Part shown: in pieces, positions 1 to 8,281 of the stretch
Layout of the letters: the number at the start of each line of letters is the position of its first letter
Numbering within the stretch: the first letter of the stretch is position 1
NCBI GenBank assembly: GCA_017935745.1
Contig: JAGBGX010000012.1
Span: forward strand, 124,001-188,000
Length of the DNA stretch: 64,000 nucleotides
Direction: 5' to 3'
Source: Treponema sp.
GTDB lineage: Bacteria; Spirochaetota; Spirochaetia; Treponematales; Treponemataceae
Translations under genes and position numbers: made by a program
Notes under the pieces: generated by a model
The model's input: only the letters and a program-made list of their open reading frames with translations
Told to the model about the DNA's origin: nothing
Databases searched by the model: none

Positions 1-2
1 TT

Positions 3-62
3 GAAAAAAAAGCGGAGGACGCGCAGATGGAAATGCCGCCGTCTTCCGGGGAAAAATCATAG
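3..62 (+). CDS. 3' end of an unidentified upstream gene (partial)
   Basis: An open frame enters from the left edge and ends with TAG at 60-62. The 19 visible residues are charged and end in PPSSGEKS, like a disordered C-terminal tail. No family can be assigned. The frame is favoured over the other two because one has a stop at once and the codon choice fits the neighbours. Confidence 0.4.
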   Translation, partial: EKKAEDAQMEMPPSSGEKS

Positions 63-113
63 CCTCATGCAGACAGATGCGCCGTGCTTATGGATTTTTT
101 TGCGGTTTTGCTG

Positions 114-119
114 TATACT
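114..119 (+). promoter_or_regulatory. Possible -10 box upstream of the HEAT-like gene
   Basis: TATACT lies 68 bases upstream of the ATG at 187, in a T-rich gap after the upstream stop codon. No convincing -35 hexamer is seen 16-18 bases further upstream, so this is only a candidate. Confidence 0.3.
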
Positions 120-186
120 TTCAGCATTGAAATTTGTTTCTTTAAATAGGCGGCCATAGTCACGCCTGCAAAAAGGACTCAGGCTT

Positions 187-1353
187 ATGAACAGAAAACG
201 CTTTGCACAGAGTATTGTTGTCATGTCACTCACCCTTGCGCTCGGATTTTCCTATGCGGAAGAGCCGTACCTCACGCTGTTTTACAAGGGGAACCTCGCT
301 GAAAAAAATCAGATTGTCAAGGATGCCGCGGAAGCAGGGGACGGCTCTATCGCGCTCCAGTCGCTTGACTTTTCAATTTCAGCCTACGGTGCGCTCCATG
401 GAGAAAGCGAATTCATCACGCTTGCTGAGACATCAGTCAAGGCCTTGACAGCCGGAAACACGCCGGGAAAGGAAAAGGAAGCCGCGGAAAAGCTCAGGAG
501 CGTCTTCAAGCTGTTCAGCGAGCCGCAGATCAAAATTGCGGTTCTTGACGCGTTCTCCGTTTTTCAGGCGCCGGAAAACCTCTTTCTGGTGAATGATTTT
601 TTCTACGAAAAAATGCAGAATTCCGCGGACATAGACGAAGCCCTGCTGAAAGCTGTCCTGTATATGGGAAGCTACGGAAATGCGGCTTCCTTCAACATGC
701 TTTTTATTGCCGACATCCTTGACGTATGGCCGTCATACAGCAAGATTCTGGCAAATGCCTACGGCTCGCTGGCAGACGGAAGTGAAAAGGAAATTCTTCA
801 GCTTCTGGCTACGGTTCCGGCGGAGCGGAAAATCATCATTCTGGAAAAGCTCAGCTCAAATCCGAAAATTGCAAAAAAAATCTGCGGGGAAGCTGCAGAA
901 AATGTGCTTTCTTCGGTTATATATAGCATGGAAGGATCTCAAGATGACAGTTCCGGCATGCAGACTGAGCTTATGCTTGCTTCGCTTCAGATAATTTCCG
1001 ATGCAAACTGGACGCGCGCTTCAAAAATGGCGACATCCTGCTTTGACGCCCTGAGAAGCGGATATGAAAGCGGCAGCATTTCTGATGAAGCGTTTTCCAA
1101 TGCGATAGCGGACATTGCGTCTGTTGCAAGCGCGGACACGGCAAAGGTGCTGTCTTCGTACCTTGATTTCCTTAACAGGAGCACTGAAAAAAAACAGCCG
1201 CCTGCTAAAGCCGTTGTGCTTTCCGTAATCAATTCTCTGGGGGAGCTGGGCGACAAGAATGCCTTTGACTGCCTTCTGTATGCAACATACCTTGACTATC
1301 CTGAGGAAGTCATTCTTTCTGCAAAGAGCGCCCTGGCAAAGCTGAAGTGGTAG
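187..1353 (+). CDS. Exported HEAT-like repeat protein of unknown function
   Basis: The 388-residue product starts with a Sec-type signal peptide (about residues 1-25; cleavage likely near SYA-EE). The rest is almost wholly helical, with regularly spaced Leu/Ala-rich helices such as ILEKLSS, IISDAN and ALAKL, which resembles HEAT/armadillo-like solenoids. No catalytic motif is visible, so a periplasmic scaffold or binding role is only an inference. AAGGA ends nine bases before the ATG and supports this start. The 3' end overlaps the GTG start of the comEC gene, so the two are probably co-translated. Related proteins are common in treponemes without a known role. Confidence 0.75.
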   Translation: MNRKRFAQSIVVMSLTLALGFSYAEEPYLTLFYKGNLAEKNQIVKDAAEAGDGSIALQSLDFSISAYGALHGESEFITLAETSVKALTAGNTPGKEKEAAEKLRSVFKLFSEPQIKIAVLDAFSVFQAPENLFLVNDFFYEKMQNSADIDEALLKAVLYMGSYGNAASFNMLFIADILDVWPSYSKILANAYGSLADGSEKEILQLLATVPAERKIIILEKLSSNPKIAKKICGEAAENVLSSVIYSMEGSQDDSSGMQTELMLASLQIISDANWTRASKMATSCFDALRSGYESGSISDEAFSNAIADIASVASADTAKVLSSYLDFLNRSTEKKQPPAKAVVLSVINSLGELGDKNAFDCLLYATYLDYPEEVILSAKSALAKLKW

Positions 1354-2621
1354 AGCCATTAAAAATCCAGTTTCTCAGTCCGTTTTCTGTTTCGGCGGCA
1401 GTCTTTTGCTGCCTGGTATGCTCAGGCATTGTGCGCCCGAAGAACAGGCATCCGTACCAGAGTGCTGTTCCGCTGGGCAAGGCCGAGTCTGTCTCAGGAA
1501 CTGTCTGCTCGAATCCCGCGAAAACTGCATCAGGAAAATTCTATTCGGCGGGCCTTATGCTGGAGTCTGCACAGGGAACTGTCTCTGGCGTCCCGGTCGT
1601 CTCCAGTGCCAGCGGAAAAATCAGAGTTCTTATTCCGTCTGAAACAGTGGAAGCCCTGTATCCGGGAAAGCTTTTTTCATCTTCCCAGGGAGCTGTGCTT
1701 GTTGAAAGCGGAGAGCGGCTCTGCCTGTCTGGAAGCTGGAAAGAAGACGCCGGCTTTTTTATGGCGGACACAGCGGCTCAGCTGGAGCAGCTGAAGTCTC
1801 TTTCAGGAAGGCTGTGCCGGTTCAGGGCGTTGTGCCGGCTTTCCTTTAAAAGGCTTATGTTCGGCTGGGGAGGCGCAGGAGGATTTATCCTTGCATTGCT
1901 TTCAGGCTCACGGGAATATACAGAGCCTTCTGTCAGCGAGCATTTCAGGAAGGCAGGGCTGTCGCATGTGCTTGCATTGAGCGGAATGCACCTGTCATTC
2001 TTTGCATCCCTGGCAGGCTTTGCGGGAAACCGTTTCCTAGGCAAGCGCGCCGACTTCTGGCTTCGGCTTGCGGGCATTGTTTTCTTTGTCTGGTTCGCAG
2101 GGCTTTCTCCTTCGCTGTTCAGAGCGCTGCTGTGCTCGCTTTTTATGCTTGTGTGCGGCGCGGTTTTCTGCACCAGAATTGATTTTTTCACCGTCCTGTG
2201 CGCTGTCTTTTTAATTCACTGCGCCGCATTTCCCGAAGACATGTGTTCCGCGGCCTTTATCCTTTCCTATGGCGCGCTTGCCGGAATTCTTGTTTTCAGC
2301 GGAATGATTCAGTCTCTTTTGGAGCGTTTCCTGCCGCAAAAGATTGCTTCTCCGCTGGCGGCTTCAGCTGGAGCGCAGATAGCGACAGCGCCAGTCAGCG
2401 CATCCCTGTTCAGCGCAGTCACACCCATCGGAATCATTTCCTCCGCGGCAGTTTCTCCGCTTGTAAGCTTTTTTCTGCTTGCATCCGTAGTTGCCATTGC
2501 GGTTTCCTTTGTGATACCCTGTACTGCGCAGGCATTTGGAGTCATGCTGAATCTGCTGTATGCTGCAATTGCCAAGACAGTGCAATTTTTCGCTCTTTTT
2601 CCCTCTGTTTCATTTCAGTGA
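1347..2621 (+). CDS. comEC: ComEC/Rec2-family competence protein, short form
   Basis: ComEC forms the inner-membrane channel for single-stranded DNA in natural transformation. The 424-residue product has an N-terminal OB-like stretch, the conserved block with LSGSREYTEP followed by HVLALSGMHLSF (about residues 180-215), and then about eight hydrophobic segments to the C-terminus. That is the ComEC 'Competence' domain. The C-terminal metallo-beta-lactamase domain of full-length ComEC (about 700-800 residues) is absent. The start is GTG, overlapping the end of the upstream HEAT-like gene by seven bases; an internal start is possible because no strong ribosome site is seen. rsmA follows 27 bases later. 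Confidence 0.85.
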   Translation: MVEPLKIQFLSPFSVSAAVFCCLVCSGIVRPKNRHPYQSAVPLGKAESVSGTVCSNPAKTASGKFYSAGLMLESAQGTVSGVPVVSSASGKIRVLIPSETVEALYPGKLFSSSQGAVLVESGERLCLSGSWKEDAGFFMADTAAQLEQLKSLSGRLCRFRALCRLSFKRLMFGWGGAGGFILALLSGSREYTEPSVSEHFRKAGLSHVLALSGMHLSFFASLAGFAGNRFLGKRADFWLRLAGIVFFVWFAGLSPSLFRALLCSLFMLVCGAVFCTRIDFFTVLCAVFLIHCAAFPEDMCSAAFILSYGALAGILVFSGMIQSLLERFLPQKIASPLAASAGAQIATAPVSASLFSAVTPIGIISSAAVSPLVSFFLLASVVAIAVSFVIPCTAQAFGVMLNLLYAAIAKTVQFFALFPSVSFQ

Positions 2622-2648
2622 AAAAAGACGCACACAACGGAGCAGCAA

Positions 2649-3527
2649 ATGAATCATCCTGACTATAATTCCCCCTCTGAGCTGAAAACGTTCCTTGAGC
2701 AGAACGGAATGGCAATGCAAAAGCGGTTCGGGCAGAATTTCATGGTGAATCCGTCTGCCCGGTCAAAAATTGCCTGCTGCCTCGATCTGCATGCCGGGGA
2801 GCGTCTGTGGGAAGTCGGGCCGGGACTTGGCTGCATGACAGAAGAATTTCTGAGCCGGGGAGCGTCTGTGACTGCCTTTGAAATCGACAGGGGGTTTGTT
2901 TCCGCCTTGCACCGCTTTTTTTCTCAGCAGGAACAGGACGGAAGCCTTTTTATTGCCGAAGGAGATGTTCTCAGGCTGTGGAAGGACGAAATCCGCATGC
3001 ACGGACAGCCTTCAAAGATTGCCGGAAACCTGCCGTATAACATTGCCGCCACTTTTATTGCAGATACGATAACAGAAAACGTGCTGTTTGACAGGTGCGT
3101 TTTTACCGTGCAGAAAGAAGTTGCACAGCGGATGGCTGCCCGGCCGGGCAGTGCCGGCTACTCAGCATTCAGCGTCCTCTGCCAGTATGGATATACTGTC
3201 AAAACGGGAATCTCTCTCGGGCCGGGAAGCTTCTGGCCCAGGCCTGCGGTTGTGTCACAGGCCGTCATCATGGAAAAAAAGGACAGGGATTCTTCTCCAT
3301 GCAGCTCCAGGCGGTTTGCGCATCTTGTTCACACCCTGTTTTCCGCCAGAAGAAAGACTGTGCTGAACAACATGAAGCCGCTTCTTTCCGGGGAAACGCA
3401 GCCTGAAGCAGTTCTTGAAAAATGCGGAATAAAGACGAATGAGCGAGCGGAAAACATCAGCGTGGAAACATTTGTTCTGCTTGACAGCGTGTTGAGTGAA
3501 ACAGCAAAAACTGATAGACTGTCATAA
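2649..3527 (+). CDS. rsmA: 16S rRNA adenine dimethyltransferase RsmA (KsgA)
   Basis: RsmA dimethylates two adjacent adenines in the 3' helix of 16S rRNA late in small-subunit assembly, using SAM. The 292-residue product is of normal length. Family motifs are present: FGQNFMVNP near residues 27-35, the SAM loop EVGPGLG at 55-61, acidic residues E78 and D106, and the catalytic NLPYN at 127-131. The C-terminal helical domain carries LFSARRKTVLNN. A GGAG sequence precedes the ATG. It sits in a tight plus-strand run between comEC and the PLP-binding protein gene. Confidence 0.95.
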   Translation: MNHPDYNSPSELKTFLEQNGMAMQKRFGQNFMVNPSARSKIACCLDLHAGERLWEVGPGLGCMTEEFLSRGASVTAFEIDRGFVSALHRFFSQQEQDGSLFIAEGDVLRLWKDEIRMHGQPSKIAGNLPYNIAATFIADTITENVLFDRCVFTVQKEVAQRMAARPGSAGYSAFSVLCQYGYTVKTGISLGPGSFWPRPAVVSQAVIMEKKDRDSSPCSSRRFAHLVHTLFSARRKTVLNNMKPLLSGETQPEAVLEKCGIKTNERAENISVETFVLLDSVLSETAKTDRLS

Positions 3528-3542
3528 AGGCGGAGCGTGAGC

Positions 3543-4262
3543 ATGACGGAACAGCAGATTGCAGATAATTTTGAAAAGGTCAGAACTGAAATTGCGGAAG
3601 CAGAACAAAAGTCGGGCAGGGCGGCAGGAAGCGTACGCCTGTGCGCAGTAAGCAAGTTCCATCCTGCGCAGGACGTGATTGCTGCCATGCATGCAGGGCA
3701 GGTTCTGTTCGGAGAAAACCGTGTTCAGGAAGCGTATGACAAATTCGGACTGGTGCGTGAAGCCGTGCAAACGCAGCCCCAGCTTCATATAATCGGAAGC
3801 CTTCAGACAAACAAGGTGAAAAAAGCAGTCTCCATTTCATCGTGCATCCAGTCTGTTGACAGGGAGCCGCTTCTGGCGGAAATTGAGCGTCAGTGTGCAA
3901 GAATCGGAAAAACAATTGAAATTTTCTTTGAAATTCACACAGGCGAAGACACAAAGTCAGGCTATACGGATACAGACGAGCTTTTTGCATCAGCGGAACA
4001 CTGCGCATCCGGCATGTATCCGCACATTGTTCCCCGCGGGCTTATGACAATGGCTCCGTTCACCCGGGAAGAAAAGCCTGTCCGGGAGGCGTTTTCTTCA
4101 GTAAGAAAGCTGAAGGAAGAGCTGGGCGTCCGCTTTCCTTCGCTGCGGATACAGGAGCTGAGCATGGGCATGAGCCAGGACTTTGCAATTGCGGTTGAAG
4201 AGGGGAGCACTATGGTCAGAATCGGAACGGCCCTGTTCGGAGAGCGTCCTGCTGCCCTGTAG
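3543..4262 (+). CDS. YggS-family pyridoxal phosphate homeostasis protein
   Basis: Members of this family (YggS/PLPBP/PROSC) bind PLP without a known catalytic reaction and help control vitamin B6 and amino-acid pools. The 239-residue product is a complete single-domain alanine-racemase-like barrel. AVSKFHP places the PLP lysine at K38; FGENRVQEA, HIIGSLQTNK, RGLMTMAP and LSMGMSQDF are all family signatures. The ATG at 3543 is preferred over the in-frame GTG at 3537 because AAGGCGGAG ends seven bases before it but only one base before the GTG. The next gene starts one base after the stop. Confidence 0.93.
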   Translation: MTEQQIADNFEKVRTEIAEAEQKSGRAAGSVRLCAVSKFHPAQDVIAAMHAGQVLFGENRVQEAYDKFGLVREAVQTQPQLHIIGSLQTNKVKKAVSISSCIQSVDREPLLAEIERQCARIGKTIEIFFEIHTGEDTKSGYTDTDELFASAEHCASGMYPHIVPRGLMTMAPFTREEKPVREAFSSVRKLKEELGVRFPSLRIQELSMGMSQDFAIAVEEGSTMVRIGTALFGERPAAL

Positions 4263-4263
4263 C

Positions 4264-4755
4264 ATGAAAAAGCATTTTGTTTTTGCCGCGCTGCTGCTCT
4301 CCCTGCTGCGGCCGGAAGCAGTTTTCAGCGATTCCCAGCCGGAAGACGAAAAAACGGATGCTCCCGCTCCGTATGAGGAGAGCGAATTTCCCCAGTGGGC
4401 AAAAGACGTGCGACGGCTTGAAATTGTTTCGCTCGGCTCAGTTCCGTTTGCGGCGCTGACAGTGACGCTCGGCTATGGAGCCTATCTGTATTACTCAGGA
4501 AGCTCTGACACTTTTCCGAATCCCTTTGACAGGAGCAGTTTCAGCGAAGGGGAGCAGATGAAGATGTTCTGCATATCTCTCGGCGCGGGAGCTGCTGTCG
4601 GGCTTGCAGATCTGGCAGTGAACCTTATAAAGCGCCGTGCTGAAAAGAAGCGCCTTGAGGAAATAAAGGCTTCCCAGGATCAGATCCTCGTCATTCCGCT
4701 GCATGACAGTTCCGCCGGGGAACCGCAGAAACCGTCAGCGGAGCCGGAGTCATAG
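4264..4755 (+). CDS. Small membrane protein of unknown function
   Basis: The 163-residue product begins with a signal peptide or signal anchor (FVFAALLLSLLRPEAVFS). A second hydrophobic stretch (about residues 60-80, VPFAALTVTLGYGAYLYY) and a third (about 100-117, ISLGAGAAVGLADLAV) follow, separated by an acidic stretch rich in D, E and P. The C-terminal tail is charged. The ATG at 4264 lies one base after the upstream stop, and the stop codon abuts the ATG of the next gene, so it is translated within the operon. No known domain is recognised; such proteins occur in treponemes next to RluD-type genes, as far as I remember. Confidence 0.7.
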   Translation: MKKHFVFAALLLSLLRPEAVFSDSQPEDEKTDAPAPYEESEFPQWAKDVRRLEIVSLGSVPFAALTVTLGYGAYLYYSGSSDTFPNPFDRSSFSEGEQMKMFCISLGAGAAVGLADLAVNLIKRRAEKKRLEEIKASQDQILVIPLHDSSAGEPQKPSAEPES

Positions 4756-5736
4756 ATGCCGTTTTTCAGCCGCACCGTTCCGCCGACATACAAAGGAGAA
4801 GAAAGGCTTGACAAGTACATCGCTTCCATTCCAGGAGGAATGAACCGCAGCAGGCTCAAGAGCGGCGTGACAAGCATTTTTATCAACGGAAAGAAGCAGA
4901 AGCTTTCATGCAAAGTCAAAGCCGGTGACCAGATAGATATCCAGTGGGAAGAAAATGTACCTGACAATATCAGCCCTGAGAATATTCCGCTTGACATTCT
5001 GTATGAAGATGAAAATGTCTGCGTGGTGAACAAGCGGCAGGGAATGGTGACCCATCCTGCGGCAGGAAACTGGTCGGGAACGCTTGTCAATGCGCTCCTG
5101 TTCCACTGGGGGAGACAGGCTGTTCCTGAGCTTACGGATTGCCCGGACTCACAGATTCTTGCAAACCGCCGCCCGGGCATTGTGCACCGGCTTGACAAGG
5201 AAACATCGGGAGTCATAATCACGGCGAAAAACCGGGACGCACAGGAATTTCTGTCGCTTCAGTTCAGAAACCATGCAGGCCTGGTGAAAGAGTACATTGC
5301 AATCTGCTGCGGGCGGCCTCCCCATCAGCACGGAACAGTCAGGACATGGATTGTCCGGGATCCGAAGAACAGGAAACGCTTCAAAGCCTCGGAAGACGGG
5401 CAGCAGGGCAAGTTCGCGGAGACACACTACAGGTGCATAAGCTGCTACGGAAACTATTCCCTGATGAAGATCCGGATTGCAACCGGGCGGACGCACCAGA
5501 TACGGGTGCACATGAAGCACCTGAACTGTCCTGTTCTGGGTGACGGACTGTATGCCAGGCCGGACAAGAAATTTCCGAAGGCAACGCTCATGCTCAATTC
5601 AAGCCGCCTCAAAATCATGATTCCGGGAAAGGAAGAGCCGTCAGTTTTTGTATCCCCCACGCCTGTCCGCTTTCTGGAAGTGATGAAAATTTTAAAGCGG
5701 GACTTTAAAAAGACAGTTCTTCCCAGGGACAGATAG
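4756..5736 (+). CDS. RluA-family 23S rRNA pseudouridine synthase with S4 domain (RluD-like)
   Basis: The enzyme isomerises uridines in rRNA to pseudouridine. The 326-residue product has an N-terminal S4 RNA-binding domain (about residues 14-68) and a catalytic RluA domain. The catalytic aspartate is D147 in GIVHRLDKETSG, and GRTHQIRVHMKH lies near residues 240-255. Length and order match RluD/RluC. Which uridines it modifies cannot be read from the sequence. It starts directly after the upstream TAG, and the second synthase follows after two bases. Confidence 0.92.
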   Translation: MPFFSRTVPPTYKGEERLDKYIASIPGGMNRSRLKSGVTSIFINGKKQKLSCKVKAGDQIDIQWEENVPDNISPENIPLDILYEDENVCVVNKRQGMVTHPAAGNWSGTLVNALLFHWGRQAVPELTDCPDSQILANRRPGIVHRLDKETSGVIITAKNRDAQEFLSLQFRNHAGLVKEYIAICCGRPPHQHGTVRTWIVRDPKNRKRFKASEDGQQGKFAETHYRCISCYGNYSLMKIRIATGRTHQIRVHMKHLNCPVLGDGLYARPDKKFPKATLMLNSSRLKIMIPGKEEPSVFVSPTPVRFLEVMKILKRDFKKTVLPRDR

Positions 5737-5738
5737 GC

Positions 5739-6473
5739 ATGGGTACAGAACATGATGTGCAGATTATATCTGCGCCGACTGATGAAAATCCGTTTGCCGT
5801 CATATACAAGCCCGCGGGACTTGCAAGCGCGCCTTTGCAGGAAGGTGGTGAAAGCGCATTGACCGCCGCAGCCAGGCTGTATCCGTGCATTCTGCAGGTG
5901 GCAGGAAAAAAGCAGGCAGAGCACGGGCTTGTACACCGCATTGATACTGACACACGCGGGCTATTGCTGATTGCCTCCACACAGGAAAGCTACAGAAGGC
6001 TTTTGGCTTTCCAAAAGGAAGGCAGGTTCAGGAAAGAGTACACGGCTTTATGCCAGCCGGTCCGTGACTGCTGGAAACTGCTGGGCGGCTTTCCAATGCC
6101 CCCTGAAGACACAGAATCAATATCAGTATGTATGGAAAAGCATACAATATCATCCTTGTTCCGTCCTTATTCTGTCCGCGGCTCACAGGTTCGTCCGGTG
6201 ACATCTCTTTCAGGAAAAGCCGCCGTAAAAAAAAGCGGAAAAAAGCAGTATTCGACTGAAATCTGCATAGACAGGCAGATGAGCGCGCACTGCTTCCTGA
6301 GCGAAGGGTACAGGCACCAGATCCGCTGCCACCTTGCATGGGTCGGCTTTCCTATAAAAGGGGACAGGCTGTATAATCCCCGGCGCCTCCCCGGAGACGA
6401 CTTTCAGTTCTGTGCCAGTGCCCTTGTTTTTCCGCATCCGCTGACTGGGAAAGATGTGGAAATACGAATTTAG
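5739..6473 (+). CDS. Second RluA-family pseudouridine synthase, without S4 domain
   Basis: The 244-residue product carries only the catalytic domain. D69 in GLVHRIDTDTRG is the catalytic aspartate; the motif differs from the usual HRLDKDTSG by an Arg and a Thr. YRHQIRCHL near residue 200 is the RNA-binding signature. The protein is a distant paralogue of the preceding synthase and may target a different rRNA or tRNA site. It lies two bases after the first synthase, so both are probably made from one transcript. The next 250 bases up to the tRNA genes hold no gene or clear terminator that I can support. Confidence 0.88.
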   Translation: MGTEHDVQIISAPTDENPFAVIYKPAGLASAPLQEGGESALTAAARLYPCILQVAGKKQAEHGLVHRIDTDTRGLLLIASTQESYRRLLAFQKEGRFRKEYTALCQPVRDCWKLLGGFPMPPEDTESISVCMEKHTISSLFRPYSVRGSQVRPVTSLSGKAAVKKSGKKQYSTEICIDRQMSAHCFLSEGYRHQIRCHLAWVGFPIKGDRLYNPRRLPGDDFQFCASALVFPHPLTGKDVEIRI

Positions 6474-6723
6474 CTGTGGCTTTGCGCTTGCGGACTGCTG
6501 TTTCTTTAAGTCAAGACTGTTTTTTTACGCCTTGCATTTGTTTATGCATGGCATTGTTAGAAAATATATGAAACTGTATGTTATACTGTACAGTCGGGAT
6601 TTGACAAATGCTCCTGAAGTTCTGTGTATTTGCTTTTGGCAGAAATGAAAGCAATTTGTTAACATTTTTCTATGTATAGTATTTTTAGGATTGTGTAAAG
6701 TATTGTATTACAAAGAATTGCAG

Positions 6724-6796
<73 letters not shown>

Positions 6797-6807
6797 AATA
6801 AGCGAGG

Positions 6808-6881
6808 TGGGCGGTGAGAGGATCGAACTCCCGACATTCTGGGTGTAAACCAGACGCTCGTACCAGCTGAGCTAACCGCCC
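6808..6881 (-). tRNA. tRNA-Val (anticodon TAC)
   Basis: On the minus strand the gene begins GGGCGGTTAGCTCAG. The anticodon loop TTTACAC gives TAC. The acceptor stem GGGCGGT/ACCGCCC pairs perfectly, and the discriminator is A. CCA is not encoded. It is first in a two-tRNA transcript with tRNA-Pro. Confidence 0.96.
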
Positions 6882-6896
6882 GCTTTCAGTGTCTGC

Positions 6897-6925
6897 ATGA
6901 TATCAGTCTGCCTTTGTTTTGTCAA
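6897..6925 (-). promoter_or_regulatory. Promoter of the tRNA-Val/tRNA-Pro transcript
   Basis: On the minus strand TTGACA (6925-6920) is followed after 17 bases by TATCAT (6902-6897). The predicted start is about nine bases before tRNA-Val. The promoter overlaps the 3' end of the XRE regulator gene. Confidence 0.8.
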
Positions 6926-7295
6926 TAGAGGAGCCTGGCTGCTTCTTTCCTGTTCTGACATGGCGGACTCCAAATGCTCCGTTCCTGCCGGTCTCTTCCT
7001 GGTTTCCGAGAGCCCGTGAAACAAAGCCGGTGACAGTGTCTTCAATGAAATTTCTGTACTGAGCCAGATCATCGGCTGATTCAACAAGCAGCTGAAACGG
7101 CTTCATTTCCAGTGCCCTGATCAGCTTTTCCAAGGTCTCCTTCTTGGGCCACGACCTTCCGTTTTCAATCTTTGAAATCTCAACGTTTGTTATTCCTGTT
7201 TTTCTGGCAAGCTCTTCCTGCGTCATATTCCGCCTGATTCTGCAGACGCAGATATTTTCTCCTAGAATTTTTCCTAAGTCGCTGGATTCTGCCAT
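6903..7295 (-). CDS. XRE-family helix-turn-helix transcriptional regulator
   Basis: The 130-residue product has a Cro/C1-type DNA-binding domain at about residues 10-65 (RIRRNMTQEELARKTGI, then ISKIENGRSWPKKETL). The C-terminal half is short, polar and without a recognised domain, so no ligand can be proposed. It stands alone between HU and the tRNAs, and its target is unknown. There is no Shine-Dalgarno sequence before the ATG. TATAAA at 7320-7315 puts the predicted transcript start about two bases before the start codon, so the mRNA is probably (near-)leaderless. Confidence 0.9.
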   Translation of the reverse strand: MAESSDLGKILGENICVCRIRRNMTQEELARKTGITNVEISKIENGRSWPKKETLEKLIRALEMKPFQLLVESADDLAQYRNFIEDTVTGFVSRALGNQEETGRNGAFGVRHVRTGKKQPGSSIDKTKAD

Positions 7296-7314
7296 AAGAA
7301 CAATTTTATACGTG

Positions 7315-7320
7315 CAGTTT
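7315..7320 (-). promoter_or_regulatory. -10 box of the XRE regulator gene
   Basis: TATAAA on the minus strand ends eight bases before the ATG. No good -35 is seen. The spacing implies a leader of about two bases. Confidence 0.45.
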
Positions 7321-7418
7321 AAACGGAAAGAATAGAATCCTGCTTACAGAACAGGAGATAACTTTATCAGTGAGTTTAAGTTATGCGCGCCTTTCCGGCT
7401 TCCTCTTTTTCCGCACGA

Positions 7419-7450
7419 ATAAAAAAGCCGCTCCGGCAAACGGGAACGGC
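7419..7450 (-). terminator. Intrinsic terminator of the HU gene
   Basis: On the minus strand GCCGTTCC (7450-7443) pairs with GGAGCGGC (7434-7427) with one wobble, followed by six T residues. It lies 25 bases after the HU stop codon. Confidence 0.85.
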
Positions 7451-7474
7451 AGAAACAGGCTTTTCCGGGGACGG

Positions 7475-7756
7475 CTACTGCTTTTGGTTCAGCCTGTCCT
7501 TGAGCGCTTTTCCCGGCTTGAATTTCGGGGTCTTTACCGCCGCGATTTTTATTGTTTCCCCTGTGGCCGGATTTCTTCCCTCATGGGCAGCCCGCTTCCC
7601 GACAGTGAATGTTCCGAATCCGATAATCTGAACATCACGGCCCTTTTCCAGTTCCTTCGAGACGATTTCAAGGAACGACTTGAGGGCGCTTTCGGTATCT
7701 TTCTTTGAAAGTCCGGTTGATTTTGCCATTTTTTCAACAAGCTCTGCCTTATTCAT
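7475..7756 (-). CDS. hup: HU-family histone-like DNA-binding protein
   Basis: HU dimers bend and compact DNA. The 93-residue product has normal HU length. MNKAELVEKMAK starts the helical dimerisation half, FGTFTVGKRAAHEGRNPATGE carries the DNA-contacting arm with the signature at residues 61-67, and KFKPGKALK closes the fold. GGAGG stands five bases before the ATG. A clear terminator follows. The 5' leader contains a perfect TTGCGC/GCGCAA inverted repeat (7781-7799). It is a single-gene transcript. Confidence 0.96.
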   Translation of the reverse strand: MNKAELVEKMAKSTGLSKKDTESALKSFLEIVSKELEKGRDVQIIGFGTFTVGKRAAHEGRNPATGETIKIAAVKTPKFKPGKALKDRLNQKQ

Positions 7757-7780
7757 CTGAGCCTCCGCTTTTTAATGTCG

Positions 7781-7813
7781 TTGCGCTGTTCAGGCGCAAT
7801 GAGGCAGATTATA
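7781..7813 (-). promoter_or_regulatory. HU gene -10 box and leader inverted repeat
   Basis: TATAAT (7813-7808, minus strand) has no strong -35. Directly downstream, in the presumed leader, TTGCGC and GCGCAA (7781-7786 and 7794-7799) form a six-base-pair inverted repeat with a seven-base loop. It could be an operator or an mRNA hairpin. Confidence 0.5.
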
Positions 7814-7890
7814 CTTCAAGGCAAGTGAAAATTCTAGTATGAAAGAGCTGTTTGCAGCTTTTTTTTGCAGTATGAATCCTGCTTATTGAA

Positions 7891-7919
7891 TTGACGAAAG
7901 GCTGAAAAACTGCTATCAT
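7891..7919 (+). promoter_or_regulatory. Promoter of the rpsF-ssb-rpsR-rplI operon
   Basis: TTGACG (7891-7896), a 17-base spacer and TATCAT (7914-7919) preceded by TGC make an extended -10 promoter. The predicted start is about 50 bases before rpsF, leaving a leader long enough for translational control. Confidence 0.85.
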
Positions 7920-7977
7920 CAGTTACCCCTTGGAGGTGCGCACGCATCTCCCATATCTGACCATAAGGAGACCATAC

Positions 7978-8268
7978 ATGAGAACGTATGAACTTATGAC
8001 AATTTTTCCTTTGGACGAGGAAAAGTACAAGGCCGGACTGGAGCTTCTCAAGGCCGATCTTGCGAAATTCGGCGCGGAAATTGAAAAGGAAGAGCCTTAC
8101 GGCGACCGCGACCTTACCTATGAAGTGAAAAAGCAGAAGCGCGGACGCTTTGTGCTGCTCACACTTAAGGTGAACCCTGCGAAAATTGCAGAGCTTGACG
8201 CGCAGTTCAAGTTCAACGGAAACCTCTTGAAGTACCTTTTTGTTGTAACTGAAGCAAAGAACGCATAG
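7978..8268 (+). CDS. rpsF: 30S ribosomal protein S6
   Basis: S6 binds 16S rRNA in the central domain as a heterodimer with S18. The 96-residue product has the full S6 ferredoxin-like fold: MRTYELMTIFPLDEE, GDRDLTYEVKKQKRGRFVL, and FNGNLLKYLFVV. The ATG at 7978 is chosen because AAGGAG lies seven bases upstream and homology starts with MRTYELM; an upstream in-frame start would add an unrelated 16-residue leader. It is the first gene of the classical S6-SSB-S18-L9 cluster. Confidence 0.97.
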   Translation: MRTYELMTIFPLDEEKYKAGLELLKADLAKFGAEIEKEEPYGDRDLTYEVKKQKRGRFVLLTLKVNPAKIAELDAQFKFNGNLLKYLFVVTEAKNA

Positions 8269-8281
8269 AACCGGAGAACTA

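Noticed and set aside
6454..6648. 64-residue open frame after the second pseudouridine synthase
   Set aside because: It begins inside the synthase gene, has no ribosome site and a Cys/Phe-rich composition typical of chance reading of AT-rich intergenic DNA.
7846..7868. Small AGCTG/CAGCT stem followed by eight T residues on the plus strand
   Set aside because: The stem is only five base pairs, and no plus-strand gene lies upstream within 1.3 kb, so a terminator role is not supported.
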